DNA from: Alphaproteobacteria bacterium
GTDB lineage: Bacteria; Pseudomonadota; Alphaproteobacteria; Thalassobaculales; Thalassobaculaceae
Assembly: GCA_022822665.1 (NCBI GenBank)
Contig: JAJEAR010000054.1
Location: 60,442 to 124,441, forward strand
Direction: 5' to 3'
Length of the DNA: 64,000 bases
The translations under genes were made by a program, and so were the position numbers. Below the pieces are notes generated by a model. The model saw only the letters and a list, made by a program, of their open reading frames with translations, was not told the DNA's origin and did no database searches. Positions 1 to 11,011 of the stretch are shown here, piece after piece. Each line of letters starts with the position of its first letter. Within the stretch, counting starts at the first letter, position 1.

Positions 1-1
1 C

Positions 2-763
2 GAGATCGGCCTGCGGACATCCGGCGAGGCCACCCGGCGCGCCACGTCGGTTCGCGACGTGCCCGAAGAGAGCCAGATGATCACCGGCGACGAGAACATC
101 GTCGACATCGACTTTGTCGTGTTCTGGAAGATCTCGGATGCGCCGAACTACCTGTTCAACATCCGCAATCCCGACGAGACCATCAAGATGGCCGCCGAGT
201 CGGTCATGCGCGACATCGTTGGCCAGACCCCGATCCAGGAAGCGCTGACCAGCCACCGCGAGGACATCGAGAGCCGCACGCATGAAGCCCTGCAGACACT
301 GATGACCGAGTACCGGGCCGGCATCGAGGTCCGCCAGGTGCAGCTGCTCGAGGTGCTGCCGCCGAAGAACGTTATCGACGCCTTCGACGAGGTGTCACGC
401 GCACGCCAGGACATGGACCGGCTGAAGAACGAGGCGGAAGCCTACCGCAACGACATCGTTCCCAGGGCGCGAGGCGAGGCCCAGCAGCTGCTGCAGAGCG
501 CCGAGGGCTACCGCCAGTCGGTCGTCACCAGGGCCGAAGGTGACGCCAACCGGTTCGATGCCGTCTACCAGGCCTACGCGGTGTCGAAGGACGTCACAAT
601 CAAGCGCATCTATCTCGAGACGCTGGAAGAGGTGCTGCAGGGGGTCAACAAGGTGATTATCGACAGCGCTGCCGGCGGGACGGGTCCGGGCGTTGTGCCC
701 TACCTGCCGCTGCCCGAGATACAGAGACGCACCGCAGAGCAGGACGGGAGCACAACACGATGA
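2..763 (+). CDS. hflK: HflK, 5'-truncated by window edge
   Basis: SPFH/band-7 membrane protein that with HflC forms the large periplasmic complex regulating the AAA protease FtsH. The reading frame is open from base 2 and codes for family-typical residues (EIGLRTSGE..., then RDVPEESQMITGDENIVDIDF), so the N-terminus with its membrane segment lies upstream of the window; the internal GTG at 59 is not the true start. The visible part carries the band-7 core and the helical region rich in Arg/Glu/Ala (QARGEAQQLLQSAEGYRQSVV) typical of HflK C-termini. Its stop overlaps the hflC start by 4 bp (ATGA), indicating translational coupling. Confidence 0.95.
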   Translation, partial: EIGLRTSGEATRRATSVRDVPEESQMITGDENIVDIDFVVFWKISDAPNYLFNIRNPDETIKMAAESVMRDIVGQTPIQEALTSHREDIESRTHEALQTLMTEYRAGIEVRQVQLLEVLPPKNVIDAFDEVSRARQDMDRLKNEAEAYRNDIVPRARGEAQQLLQSAEGYRQSVVTRAEGDANRFDAVYQAYAVSKDVTIKRIYLETLEEVLQGVNKVIIDSAAGGTGPGVVPYLPLPEIQRRTAEQDGSTTR

Positions 764-1647
764 CCCGGTTTCTCGCCATTGTCGGCGGCCTGATCGTGGT
801 GTTCGGCGTGCTGATCACCAGTTCGATGTTCATCGTCGAACAGACCCAGCAGGCGATTGTCCTGTTCTTCGGCAAGCCGCAGAAGACGATCCAGGAGCCG
901 GGCCTGAACTTCAAGATCCCGTTCGCCGAGGAGGTGGTCTACTACGAAAAGCGCGTGCTTGACCTCGATCCGCCAAAGGAACGGGTGATCCTGGCTGACC
1001 AGAAGCGCCTCGATGTCGACTCCTATGCCCGGTACCGCATTACCAATCCACTGCTGTTCTTCCAGACCACCCGGCAGATCACGGGCGTGCCGGGCAAGCT
1101 CAGCCCGATCATCAATTCCTCCCTGCGCCGGGTGCTCGGCAACGAGAACCTGCTCGACATCCTTTCGAAGAAGCGCGCGACGATCATGGTCGACATCCAG
1201 AAAGCGGTGAACGACGCGGTGATGCGGTTCGGAATGGAGATCGTGGAGGTCCGCGTACGCCGGGCCGACTACCCGGAACAGACCCGGACCAACATCGAGA
1301 ACCGCATGAAGTCCGAGCGCGAGCGCGAGGCCAAGGAGTTCCGGGCCCGGGGCTTCGAACTCGCCGAGGGAATCCGGGCCGACGCCAACAAGCAGAAGGT
1401 CGTGATCCTCGCCCAGGCGCGCAAGGAGGCCGAGACCCTGCGCGGCGAGGGCGACAGCCTGGCGATCAAGATCTATGCCGACGCTTTCGGCAAGGATCCC
1501 GAGTTCTTCTCCTTCTATCGCTCGATGCAGGCGTACCGGGAATCCATGGCGTCGACCGACACGACGATGGTCCTCTCGCCCAACAGTGATTTCTTCCGGT
1601 ATTTCAACGATATAACCGGGGGCGTGCCACCAACACCCGGTCAGTAG
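760..1647 (+). CDS. hflC: HflC, FtsH-modulating SPFH protein
   Basis: Partner of HflK, 295 aa, normal length for the family. One N-terminal membrane segment at about residues 4-26 (LAIVGGLIVVFGVLITSSMFIV) is followed by VEQTQQAIVLFFGKP, the usual opening of the HflC band-7 domain. The motif RVRRADYPEQ and the helix with NRMKSEREREAKEFRARGFE are characteristic. The domain sits on the periplasmic side. The ATG overlaps the hflK stop, so both are made from one message. Family identity is very clear. Confidence 0.96.
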   Translation: MTRFLAIVGGLIVVFGVLITSSMFIVEQTQQAIVLFFGKPQKTIQEPGLNFKIPFAEEVVYYEKRVLDLDPPKERVILADQKRLDVDSYARYRITNPLLFFQTTRQITGVPGKLSPIINSSLRRVLGNENLLDILSKKRATIMVDIQKAVNDAVMRFGMEIVEVRVRRADYPEQTRTNIENRMKSEREREAKEFRARGFELAEGIRADANKQKVVILAQARKEAETLRGEGDSLAIKIYADAFGKDPEFFSFYRSMQAYRESMASTDTTMVLSPNSDFFRYFNDITGGVPPTPGQ

Positions 1648-1661
1648 GCGCTGGTCCGCCC

Positions 1662-1847
1662 ATGCGGGACCTGCTGACCGCCCTCGCACTGGTGCTCGTC
1701 ATCGAGGGTGCCCTGTATGCGCTGTTTCCGGTCGCGATGCGCGATATGCTGACCCGCATGATGGAGATACCGGACCGCACGCTGCGCGTGTGCGGCGTGG
1801 TCGCCGTGGCGGTCGGCGTCGTTGCCGTCTGGGCGATCAGGGGATAG
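1662..1847 (+). CDS. DUF2065 (YjeT-like) small membrane protein
   Basis: 61-residue protein with two predicted membrane helices (about residues 2-20 and 43-58) separated by a short polar loop containing RDMLTRMMEIPD. This is the DUF2065 pattern, a family of unknown function often encoded directly behind hflKC, as here, 14 bp after hflC. It is probably co-transcribed with hflKC. No catalytic residues are evident and the role is unknown. Confidence 0.85.
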   Translation: MRDLLTALALVLVIEGALYALFPVAMRDMLTRMMEIPDRTLRVCGVVAVAVGVVAVWAIRG

Positions 1848-1987
1848 GCGCGGGGCGTGCCGGCGTGGCCCGGGCTGCCACTTTTCTGCCGAAAGCACGG
1901 TCTATCCTCGTCCCGGTCGGGCGGCACGAGCCATGCGCAGCGCCCGGCGGGGTTCCCCGAGACAACGGTAACGAGGAGAGATGGAGC

Positions 1988-3481
1988 ATGAACACGCACA
2001 CGCAGGCGGTGGCCGACCGGCGGATCCGGTCGGTGTCGCGCTTCCTGGTGCATGCGGTCGCGGCCCTCGTCCTGGTCGTGGCTGCCGTCCCGGTGCGCGC
2101 CCACGACGTGTCGATGCCGCAGAGCTTTGCCGACCTGGTCGAGAAACTGGCGCCGTCGGTGGTGGACATCCACACGATCACGAGCCAGGGCGAACGCAAC
2201 GGCGGGCAAGGCCCGTTCCAGGGCGATGTCCCACCCAAGGACCAGCCGTTCAGCGAGTGGTTCAAGAACTTCCAGGACCGCTTCATTCCCAACGATCCCG
2301 ACAGCAGGCCGACCCACGCGCTGGGCTCGGGATTCATCATTGACGACGACGGCCACGTGGTGACCAACCACCACGTGATCGAAAATGCCGGCAAGATCAA
2401 GGTCAGGCTGCACGACGGCACGGTGTTCGATGCGACCGTGAAGGGCTCGGACGAGAAGACCGACGTCGCGGTGCTCAAGATCGAGCCCGGCGACAGCGAG
2501 TTGCAGGCGGTGGAGTTCGGAGATTCCGACACCGTGCGGGTCGGGGACTGGGTGCTCGCGATCGGCAATCCCTTCAACCTGTCCGGCACCGTGACCGCGG
2601 GTATCGTTTCCGCCCGGGGCCGCGACATCCACCAGGGATCCTACGACGACTTCATCCAGACCGACGCCTCGATCAACACCGGCAATTCGGGCGGGCCACT
2701 GTTCAACCTGGACGGCAAGGTGGTCGGGATCAACACCGCCATCTTCACCCGCAGCGGCGGCTCGGTCGGCATCGGTTTCGCGGTGCCCAGCCGCCTGGCC
2801 ATGACGGTCATCGACGACCTGCGCGAGGACGGTGTCGTGAAACGGGGCTGGCTCGGGGTTCACATCCAGACGGTCACGCCGATCATCGCCGAATCCGTGG
2901 GCCTGAAGGAGGCGGCGGGAGCCCTGGTCGCCAACGTGCGCAAGGACAGTCCCGCCGAGGGCGGCGGACTGAAGGTCGGGGACGTGATCCTGGAATTCGA
3001 CGGCAAGCCGGTCGAGACCATGCGTTCCTTCCCGCTGATGGTGGCGCGCACGCCGGCGGGCACCGTGGTGGATGTCGTCGTCTGGCGTGACGGCGAGAAG
3101 CAGACCCTGCAGGTGCGCATCGGTGAATTCACCGACGTCGTGCAGACCGCGCAGTCCGACGGCCCGGTCACGGTCCGGCTCGACGAGATCGGGCTGACCG
3201 TGGTGGACCTGGATGCCAGGGTGCAGAGGAAGTGGCAGATCGATGCCGATGCCAGCGGCGTGCTGGTGCTCGAGGTTCACCCCGACGGTCCGGCTGCCGA
3301 CCAGGGAGTCAGGCCGGGTGACGTGATCGAACTCGCCGGAGGGGAGAAGGTCACGGGCGCACGGGAACTCGAGGGTGTCGTGGCCGATGCTGCCGGGGAT
3401 CCGGAGAAGAGTGCGGTCCTGCTGGCGATCAGGCGCAACGACAGCCTGATCTTCATCGCGATCGGGTTGAATCGCGAGTAG
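1988..3481 (+). CDS. Periplasmic Deg (HtrA/DegP-like) serine protease
   Basis: 497-aa trypsin-like protease with two PDZ domains, involved in periplasmic protein quality control. An N-terminal signal peptide ends near the VPVRAHD site. The catalytic triad is visible: His129 in TNHHV, Asp159 in KTDVAVLKI, and Ser234 in GNSGGPL. PDZ domains follow at about residues 275-370 and 400-495 (DVILEFDGKPV; DVIELAGGEKV). The start was chosen at ATG 1988, preceded by a GAGGAGAG ribosome site at 1973-1980; the frame is open further upstream but without a plausible signal. DegP, DegQ or MucD is not resolved by sequence alone. The position after hflKC-DUF2065 is common in alphaproteobacteria. Confidence 0.93.
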   Translation: MNTHTQAVADRRIRSVSRFLVHAVAALVLVVAAVPVRAHDVSMPQSFADLVEKLAPSVVDIHTITSQGERNGGQGPFQGDVPPKDQPFSEWFKNFQDRFIPNDPDSRPTHALGSGFIIDDDGHVVTNHHVIENAGKIKVRLHDGTVFDATVKGSDEKTDVAVLKIEPGDSELQAVEFGDSDTVRVGDWVLAIGNPFNLSGTVTAGIVSARGRDIHQGSYDDFIQTDASINTGNSGGPLFNLDGKVVGINTAIFTRSGGSVGIGFAVPSRLAMTVIDDLREDGVVKRGWLGVHIQTVTPIIAESVGLKEAAGALVANVRKDSPAEGGGLKVGDVILEFDGKPVETMRSFPLMVARTPAGTVVDVVVWRDGEKQTLQVRIGEFTDVVQTAQSDGPVTVRLDEIGLTVVDLDARVQRKWQIDADASGVLVLEVHPDGPAADQGVRPGDVIELAGGEKVTGARELEGVVADAAGDPEKSAVLLAIRRNDSLIFIAIGLNRE

Positions 3482-3508
3482 CACGGGCCCGGTTGTGGAG
3501 GAGATGGC

Positions 3509-4054
3509 GTGATCGGGGGGTGTCACACGGGACCAGGTGCCGCACGGTGGAGTGCCGTGCCGGGAGGTGCCGCGATCGCAGCGCTGCTGCTCCTGCTCGC
3601 GATCCCCCTGTTCACGGCCCTCCTTGCGCATCGCGCCGGTGCACAGGCGCAGGTCACGGTCATGACCGCTCCGGACGCCTGGCAGGGCGCGCGCAACGGG
3701 ACGCTGTTCATCATCGACGTGCGGACCCCGGGGGAGTGGCGCAGCACCGGCATCCCGCCCGGTGCCGGGCTCGTCGACATCCACGGGCCTGGTGGACGCG
3801 CCGGTTTCCTGGAACGGGTGCGGTCCCTCGGGCTCGATCCGGCGAGCGACCGGGTGGCCCTGATCTGCGCCGGCGGCGTCAGGTCGGCCAGGGCCGCCTC
3901 CTGGCTCGGCCGGGCCGGGTACCGGCACGTTTACTCGGTGCGAGAGGGCATGCTCGGCCGGTTCCGGCTCGCGGAACCGCGTCAGCCGGGCTGGCTGGCC
4001 CGCGGGTTGCCGACGGCGCCATGGCCGGCGAACTCGTCCTCCGAGAAACCCTGA
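3509..4054 (+). CDS. Rhodanese-domain protein with N-terminal signal/anchor
   Basis: 181-aa single-domain sulfurtransferase-like protein. A hydrophobic stretch at about residues 21-40 (AAIAALLLLLAIPLFTALLA) should export or anchor it; the rhodanese fold follows, with FIIDVRTPGEW near residue 70 and the active-site loop CAGGVRSARA starting at Cys120. The start is GTG 3509, 27 bp after the protease stop. Substrate unknown; family members move persulfide sulfur or act as phosphatase-like folds, but the Cys is present here. Its last 73 bp overlap the 3' end of serB on the other strand. Confidence 0.85.
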   Translation: MIGGCHTGPGAARWSAVPGGAAIAALLLLLAIPLFTALLAHRAGAQAQVTVMTAPDAWQGARNGTLFIIDVRTPGEWRSTGIPPGAGLVDIHGPGGRAGFLERVRSLGLDPASDRVALICAGGVRSARAASWLGRAGYRHVYSVREGMLGRFRLAEPRQPGWLARGLPTAPWPANSSSEKP

Positions 4055-4920
4055 AGGTAGAGCAGGGCCGTCAGGTCGCCGTGGTCGATGCGAAACCGCG
4101 CCGCCGCCGCGACCCGCGGCCTGGCCCGGAACGCCACCCCGGTGCCGGCGGCCGCGAGCATTGGAATGTCGTTCGCCCCGTCTCCCACCGCGAGAGCATC
4201 GGCGGGCGTGATCGCACACTCGCCGCACAGCCGGTGCAGGATGGCCCGTTTGGCGTCGGCCCCGAGCACCGGGTCCTCGACCGTTCCCGCAAGCCTGCCG
4301 TCGACCACCACGAGGCTGTTGGCGTGGTGATCATCGAACCCGGCGCGGTGCGCCACCGGTCCGGTGACCGCGGTGAAGCCGCCCGAGACCAGCGCTGTCC
4401 GGGCGCCGTGCGCGCGCATCGTGCGGACCAGTACCCCGGCGCCGGGCGTCAGCGTGATCCGCTGTTCAACCAGGGTCTCAAGCAGGGCCGCGGGGTGTCC
4501 CGCGAGCAGCCGGACCCGCTCGCGCAGGGCGGTCTCGAAGTCGATCTCGCCACGCATGGCCCGGTCGGTGATCGGTGCCACCCTCTCGCGCAGCCCTGCC
4601 ATGCCGGCGAGCTCGTCGAGCGTCTCCTGACCGATGACGGTCGAATCCATGTCGGCGACGAGAAGGCGCCTGCGGCGTCCCGCCGCCGGCTGGATGGCGA
4701 CATCCACCCCGGCGCCGGCAAGTGCGCGATCCACGCCCGCGCGGACCGGGTCCGCCGCCGGCGCGGCCAGCACGAGGTCAAGCGCGCAGCCGTGCCCGAG
4801 CCAGGTGGTGTCCAGGTGCCGTGCGCCCGCCGCATGCAGCGCCGCAATGGCCTCGCGCTCGTGTTCGGGGCCGAGCGGGCGCGAGACCGGGTCCGCCGTC
4901 AGGGTGAGGGCATATTGCAT
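3982..4920 (-). CDS. serB: Phosphoserine phosphatase SerB
   Basis: HAD-superfamily enzyme that dephosphorylates L-phosphoserine in the last step of serine synthesis. 312 aa from ATG at 4920. An N-terminal region of about 85 residues matches the ACT-like extension of SerB. The HAD motifs are DMDST (Asp90 nucleophile, Asp92), LVSGGF, and GDGANDIPML. The start is supported by homologous length and by the 30-bp gap to the divergent miaA. The 3' end runs into the rhodanese gene (73-bp convergent overlap), so the C-terminal tail after LLYLQGFSEDEF may be extended. Confidence 0.94.
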   Translation of the reverse strand: MQYALTLTADPVSRPLGPEHEREAIAALHAAGARHLDTTWLGHGCALDLVLAAPAADPVRAGVDRALAGAGVDVAIQPAAGRRRRLLVADMDSTVIGQETLDELAGMAGLRERVAPITDRAMRGEIDFETALRERVRLLAGHPAALLETLVEQRITLTPGAGVLVRTMRAHGARTALVSGGFTAVTGPVAHRAGFDDHHANSLVVVDGRLAGTVEDPVLGADAKRAILHRLCGECAITPADALAVGDGANDIPMLAAAGTGVAFRARPRVAAAARFRIDHGDLTALLYLQGFSEDEFAGHGAVGNPRASQPG

Positions 4921-4950
4921 TGCGGCGGAGTATTGCCTATCGCAGGCGCA

Positions 4951-5946
4951 ATGGACAGCCGGCCCCAACGAGACCGTTCCCCGGTGATCGCCGTCGCGGG
5001 ACCGACCGCGGGCGGCAAGTCGGAGCTCGCAGTCCGGCTGGCCGAAACCCTCGGCGGCACAGTGATCAACAGTGATGCGATGCAGGTCTACCGGGAACTG
5101 CGCATCCTGACCTCGCGCCCCGGGGGACGACAGCTCGCCCGGGCTCCACACCGCCTGTACGGGTTCCGGCCAATCGCGCGACCCTGCTCGGTCGCCGAAT
5201 GGCTGGACCATGCCCGCGCCGAGATCGCGGCCGCGCAGGCGCGCGGCTCGGTGCCGGTAATCTGCGGCGGGACCGGGCTCTACCTGCGGGCGTTGCTGGA
5301 GGGGCTGGCGCCGGTGCCCGACATCCCGGACCGTTTCAGGCGAGCGGCGCAGGCGCGGCTGGCGGCGATCGGCGGGGCCGCCTTCCGCCGCGAACTGGCG
5401 GACGGGGATCCGGAAACCGCCGCCCGGCTGACTGACGGAGACACCCAGCGGCTGGTGCGCGCCCGCGAGGTGCTGGAGGCAACCGGCCGTCCGCTCGCCG
5501 ACTGGCAGCGCGAGCAGCGCACGGCAGGTGAGCCGGACGCCTTCGTGGTGCTGGTGCTGCCGCCGCGCGAGGCAACCTACGCCGCCTGCGATGCGCGGTT
5601 CGACGCCATGCTGGAGCGAGGCGCGCTCGAGGAAGCCCGCGCGATCGCCGGTCTCGGTCTCGACCCGTCGCTGCCGGGGATGAAGGCGATCGGTCTGCCC
5701 GAACTGCTGGAACACCTGGCCGGCCGACTCAGCCTGGAACAGGCGGGCGAGCGTGCACGCCGGCACACCAGACGCTACGCAAAGCGCCAGGCCACCTGGT
5801 TCCGCCACCAGCTCCATGCCGACCGGGTGGTCCCGGGGATGACCGGCGACGCCGGGGTGTGGGCCGGGTTGCTCGGGGAGCTGCGGGGGTTCCTGTCCCT
5901 CGGCGGGAACGGCCTTCGTGTTGACCGGATTCGCCCGAGGCGGTAG
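4951..5946 (+). CDS. miaA: tRNA dimethylallyltransferase MiaA
   Basis: Transfers a dimethylallyl group to N6 of A37 in tRNAs reading UNN codons. 331 aa from ATG 4951. P-loop GPTAGGKS at residues 17-24, then the DAMQVYREL motif, the GGTGLYLRALLEG motif, MKAIGLPEL, and the basic C-terminal RRYAKRQATWFRHQ motif. Divergent from serB with only 30 bp between starts, so their promoters must overlap. The extended open frame upstream of 4951 is serB antisense. Confidence 0.95.
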   Translation: MDSRPQRDRSPVIAVAGPTAGGKSELAVRLAETLGGTVINSDAMQVYRELRILTSRPGGRQLARAPHRLYGFRPIARPCSVAEWLDHARAEIAAAQARGSVPVICGGTGLYLRALLEGLAPVPDIPDRFRRAAQARLAAIGGAAFRRELADGDPETAARLTDGDTQRLVRAREVLEATGRPLADWQREQRTAGEPDAFVVLVLPPREATYAACDARFDAMLERGALEEARAIAGLGLDPSLPGMKAIGLPELLEHLAGRLSLEQAGERARRHTRRYAKRQATWFRHQLHADRVVPGMTGDAGVWAGLLGELRGFLSLGGNGLRVDRIRPRR

Positions 5947-5949
5947 GGT
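5921..5949 (+). promoter_or_regulatory. Candidate promoter for ilvBH
   Basis: TTGACC at 5921-5926 and TAGGGT at 5944-5949 are separated by 17 bp, a reasonable sigma-70-like match. The -35 lies inside the miaA 3' end and the -10 straddles its stop, about 60 bp before the ilvB start. Seen by eye only. Confidence 0.35.
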
Positions 5950-6010
5950 CCGCCCCGCCGCGCCAGCGCCGCAGCAGGGCGAGCCCGTCGGCTCGCGGAA
6001 AGGGCACGTG

Positions 6011-7798
<1,788 letters not shown>

Positions 7799-7829
7799 CC
7801 GGCAGCTGCGCGAGCAAGGAGTGACCGGC

Positions 7830-8396
7830 GTGGGTCAGCAGGAGGACGCCCGCGAGCAGCGGCGCACGATCGCCGTGCTGGTGGACAACGAGCCGGGTGT
7901 ACTCGCACGGGTAATCGGGCTGTTTTCCGGACGCGGATACAACATCGAGAGCCTGACCGTTTCCGAGGTCGACCCGGTTGCCGGGTTTTCGAGGATCACC
8001 ATCGTAACGTCGGGAACCTCGATGGTGATCGAGCAGATCAAGGCGCAGCTCGCGCGGCTGGTTCCGGTTCACGAGGTGCATGACCTCTCGACGGAGGGTC
8101 CGCACATCGAACGCGAACTCGCGCTGATCAAGGTCGCGAACCGGGGCGACGCCCGGATCGAGGCACTGCGGATCGCCGACATGTTCCGGGCCCGGGCCAT
8201 CGACTCCACGCTCGAGAGCTTCGTGTTCGAACTCACGGGCAACCCCGGCAAGATCAATGCGTTCGTCGGCCTGATGGAGGCGATCGGAACCACCGAGGTG
8301 TGCCGCGGTGGCGTGGTGGCGATTTCACGCGGTTCGAACATATCGATGGTCACCGTCGATGGTGACCCGGAAGATGACCCGACGCAGGCCGGCTGA
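7830..8396 (+). CDS. ilvH: Acetolactate synthase small (regulatory) subunit
   Basis: 188 aa, normal size for IlvH/IlvN. The N-terminal ACT domain has TIAVLVDNEPGVLARVIGLFSGRGYNIESL, the valine-binding signature, followed by the second ALS_ss domain (FVFELTGNPGKINAFVGLM). The start was chosen at GTG 7830 because AAGGAG at 7815-7820 sits at proper spacing; an in-frame GTG at 7821 touches that site, and an upstream open frame overlaps ilvB. No ilvC follows: the next gene is mreB. Confidence 0.93.
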   Translation: MGQQEDAREQRRTIAVLVDNEPGVLARVIGLFSGRGYNIESLTVSEVDPVAGFSRITIVTSGTSMVIEQIKAQLARLVPVHEVHDLSTEGPHIERELALIKVANRGDARIEALRIADMFRARAIDSTLESFVFELTGNPGKINAFVGLMEAIGTTEVCRGGVVAISRGSNISMVTVDGDPEDDPTQAG

Positions 8397-8546
8397 GTGC
8401 CGGATTCTTGATATTCGTTGCGAAGATGAACGAGACTGTGTAGGCGGTGGACGAAGAGTGACCGTTGCTCGTGAGCCGGGGCCCGACGCCGGGGACCGCG
8501 ACGCCTGCCACTCCGGGGAGCCTGCCAGCGAAACAGTGACGGATAG

Positions 8547-9593
<1,047 letters not shown>

Positions 9594-9626
9594 GTTCGGG
9601 ACGGGAGCGGCTGAAGAGGCGGGACC

Positions 9627-10493
9627 ATGGCCCTGAGACCGGTGACCTTCACGCGGGTAGTGCAGCCGGTTCGTTCCCTGTGGCAACGATTCTCGGTCGC
9701 ATCGATGGGTGTCGCCGCTTTCGCGCTGATGCTGCTGGGCAATGCCGACAACGTGATCGTCGAGCGCATGCGTGTCGGGGTGACCGATATCCTTACCCCG
9801 GTCCTGCTGGTGACGGCGAAGCCGGCGGCGATGGTCTCCTCCGGCGTCGAGTGGCTCACCCGGCTGCATGATCTCCAGGGACAGGTGGATCACCTGCGCG
9901 AGGAAAACCGCATCCTGCGCCAGTGGTGGCATCGGGCCGTCACGCTGGAGCAGGAGAATGAAACGCTCAGGCGACTGTCCCGGTTTGTCCCGCCGCCGAG
10001 CCCGGCCTCGATCTCGGCGCGAGCGATCACCGCAACCGGCGGGCCCTTCGTGCGCAGCATGCTGGTCAGTGCCGGTCGCAGCCACGGAGTGGAGCCCGGA
10101 CAGGTCGCCATGTCGGGTGACGGCGCACTGTCAGGGGTGGTGGTGGCCGCGGGTGTGCGGCACGCCCGGGTTCTGCTTGTCACCGATCTGAATTCCCAGA
10201 TCCCGGTCACTGTCCATGGTACCGATGGCACCAGCTATCCGGGAATCCTGTCGGGCGACAACTCGCGCACGCCTGTGATGCGGTTCCTGCCGCACGGCGC
10301 CCATGTCTCGACCGGGGACCGGGTGGTGACCTCGGGGCTCGGCGGGGTGTTGCCGGCCGGATTACCGGTCGGGCAGGTGACCTCGATTACCGGCAGCGAG
10401 GTCCGGGTCCGTCCGCTTGCCCACTGGAGCGGGCCCGATCACGTGCGGCTGCTCAGGTACGACTTCCAGAAGGTTCCGGGCGTCGTGCCATGA
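9627..10493 (+). CDS. mreC: Rod-shape protein MreC
   Basis: 288 aa. An N-terminal hydrophobic segment near residues 25-45 anchors the protein, a coiled coil follows (about 80-120, LQGQVDHLREENRILRQWWHRAVTLEQENETLRRL), then the periplasmic beta-rich MreC core with the typical VTSGLGGVLPAGLPVGQV motif. It links MreB/MreD inside to PBP2 outside. The stop overlaps the mreD start by 4 bp. Confidence 0.95.
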   Translation: MALRPVTFTRVVQPVRSLWQRFSVASMGVAAFALMLLGNADNVIVERMRVGVTDILTPVLLVTAKPAAMVSSGVEWLTRLHDLQGQVDHLREENRILRQWWHRAVTLEQENETLRRLSRFVPPPSPASISARAITATGGPFVRSMLVSAGRSHGVEPGQVAMSGDGALSGVVVAAGVRHARVLLVTDLNSQIPVTVHGTDGTSYPGILSGDNSRTPVMRFLPHGAHVSTGDRVVTSGLGGVLPAGLPVGQVTSITGSEVRVRPLAHWSGPDHVRLLRYDFQKVPGVVP

Positions 10494-11002
10494 GACTGTT
10501 CCTGCTGGCGCTTCAGCTCGACCAGGCGGCCCGCGCCACGGTTCCGACCGTGACCGTCGGCCTGCTCATCCTGCCCGGCCTGCTGCCGCTCGGTGCTCCG
10601 TGGCTGAGCGAGACAATGCCGCATTTCGCCATGATCGCGGTTTTCTACTGGACACTCTACCGGCCCGATCTGCTGCCGCCGGCAGCGGTGTTCCTGATCG
10701 GGCTGCTGTTCGATATCCTCGCCGGTCATCCGACGGGGCTGGCGGCGTTGACGCTGCTTGCGGTGCATGTCGTGGTGCAGAACCAGAGACAGGCATTCTT
10801 GCTGCGGTCCTTCCCGATCGTGTGGGGCGGCTTCGCGCTGATCGCTGCAGCGGCGTTCCTGGGCATGTGGCTGATGACCTGCCTGCTGGCACTGCGCCTG
10901 GTGATGGCGCCGGCCGCGGTCCTGCAGTTCGGCGCCACCGTGCTGTGTTTTCCGGTGCTGGCATGGGGACTGGTGCGGGTGCACCGGCAGGTAATCCGGT
11001 AG
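10490..11002 (+). CDS. mreD: Rod-shape membrane protein MreD
   Basis: 170-aa protein with five or six predicted membrane segments; the FDILAGHPTGLAALTLLAV loop is the usual MreD conserved stretch. Identified by sequence and by its place between mreC (ATGA overlap) and the PBP2 gene (9-bp gap). Confidence 0.92.
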   Translation: MRLFLLALQLDQAARATVPTVTVGLLILPGLLPLGAPWLSETMPHFAMIAVFYWTLYRPDLLPPAAVFLIGLLFDILAGHPTGLAALTLLAVHVVVQNQRQAFLLRSFPIVWGGFALIAAAAFLGMWLMTCLLALRLVMAPAAVLQFGATVLCFPVLAWGLVRVHRQVIR

Positions 11003-11011
11003 GAGTGCGCG

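Noticed and set aside
1604..4228. 874-codon open frame on the minus strand
   Set aside because: Lies opposite the Deg protease and flanking genes; no recognisable domains, residue composition typical of antisense frames in G/C-rich DNA.
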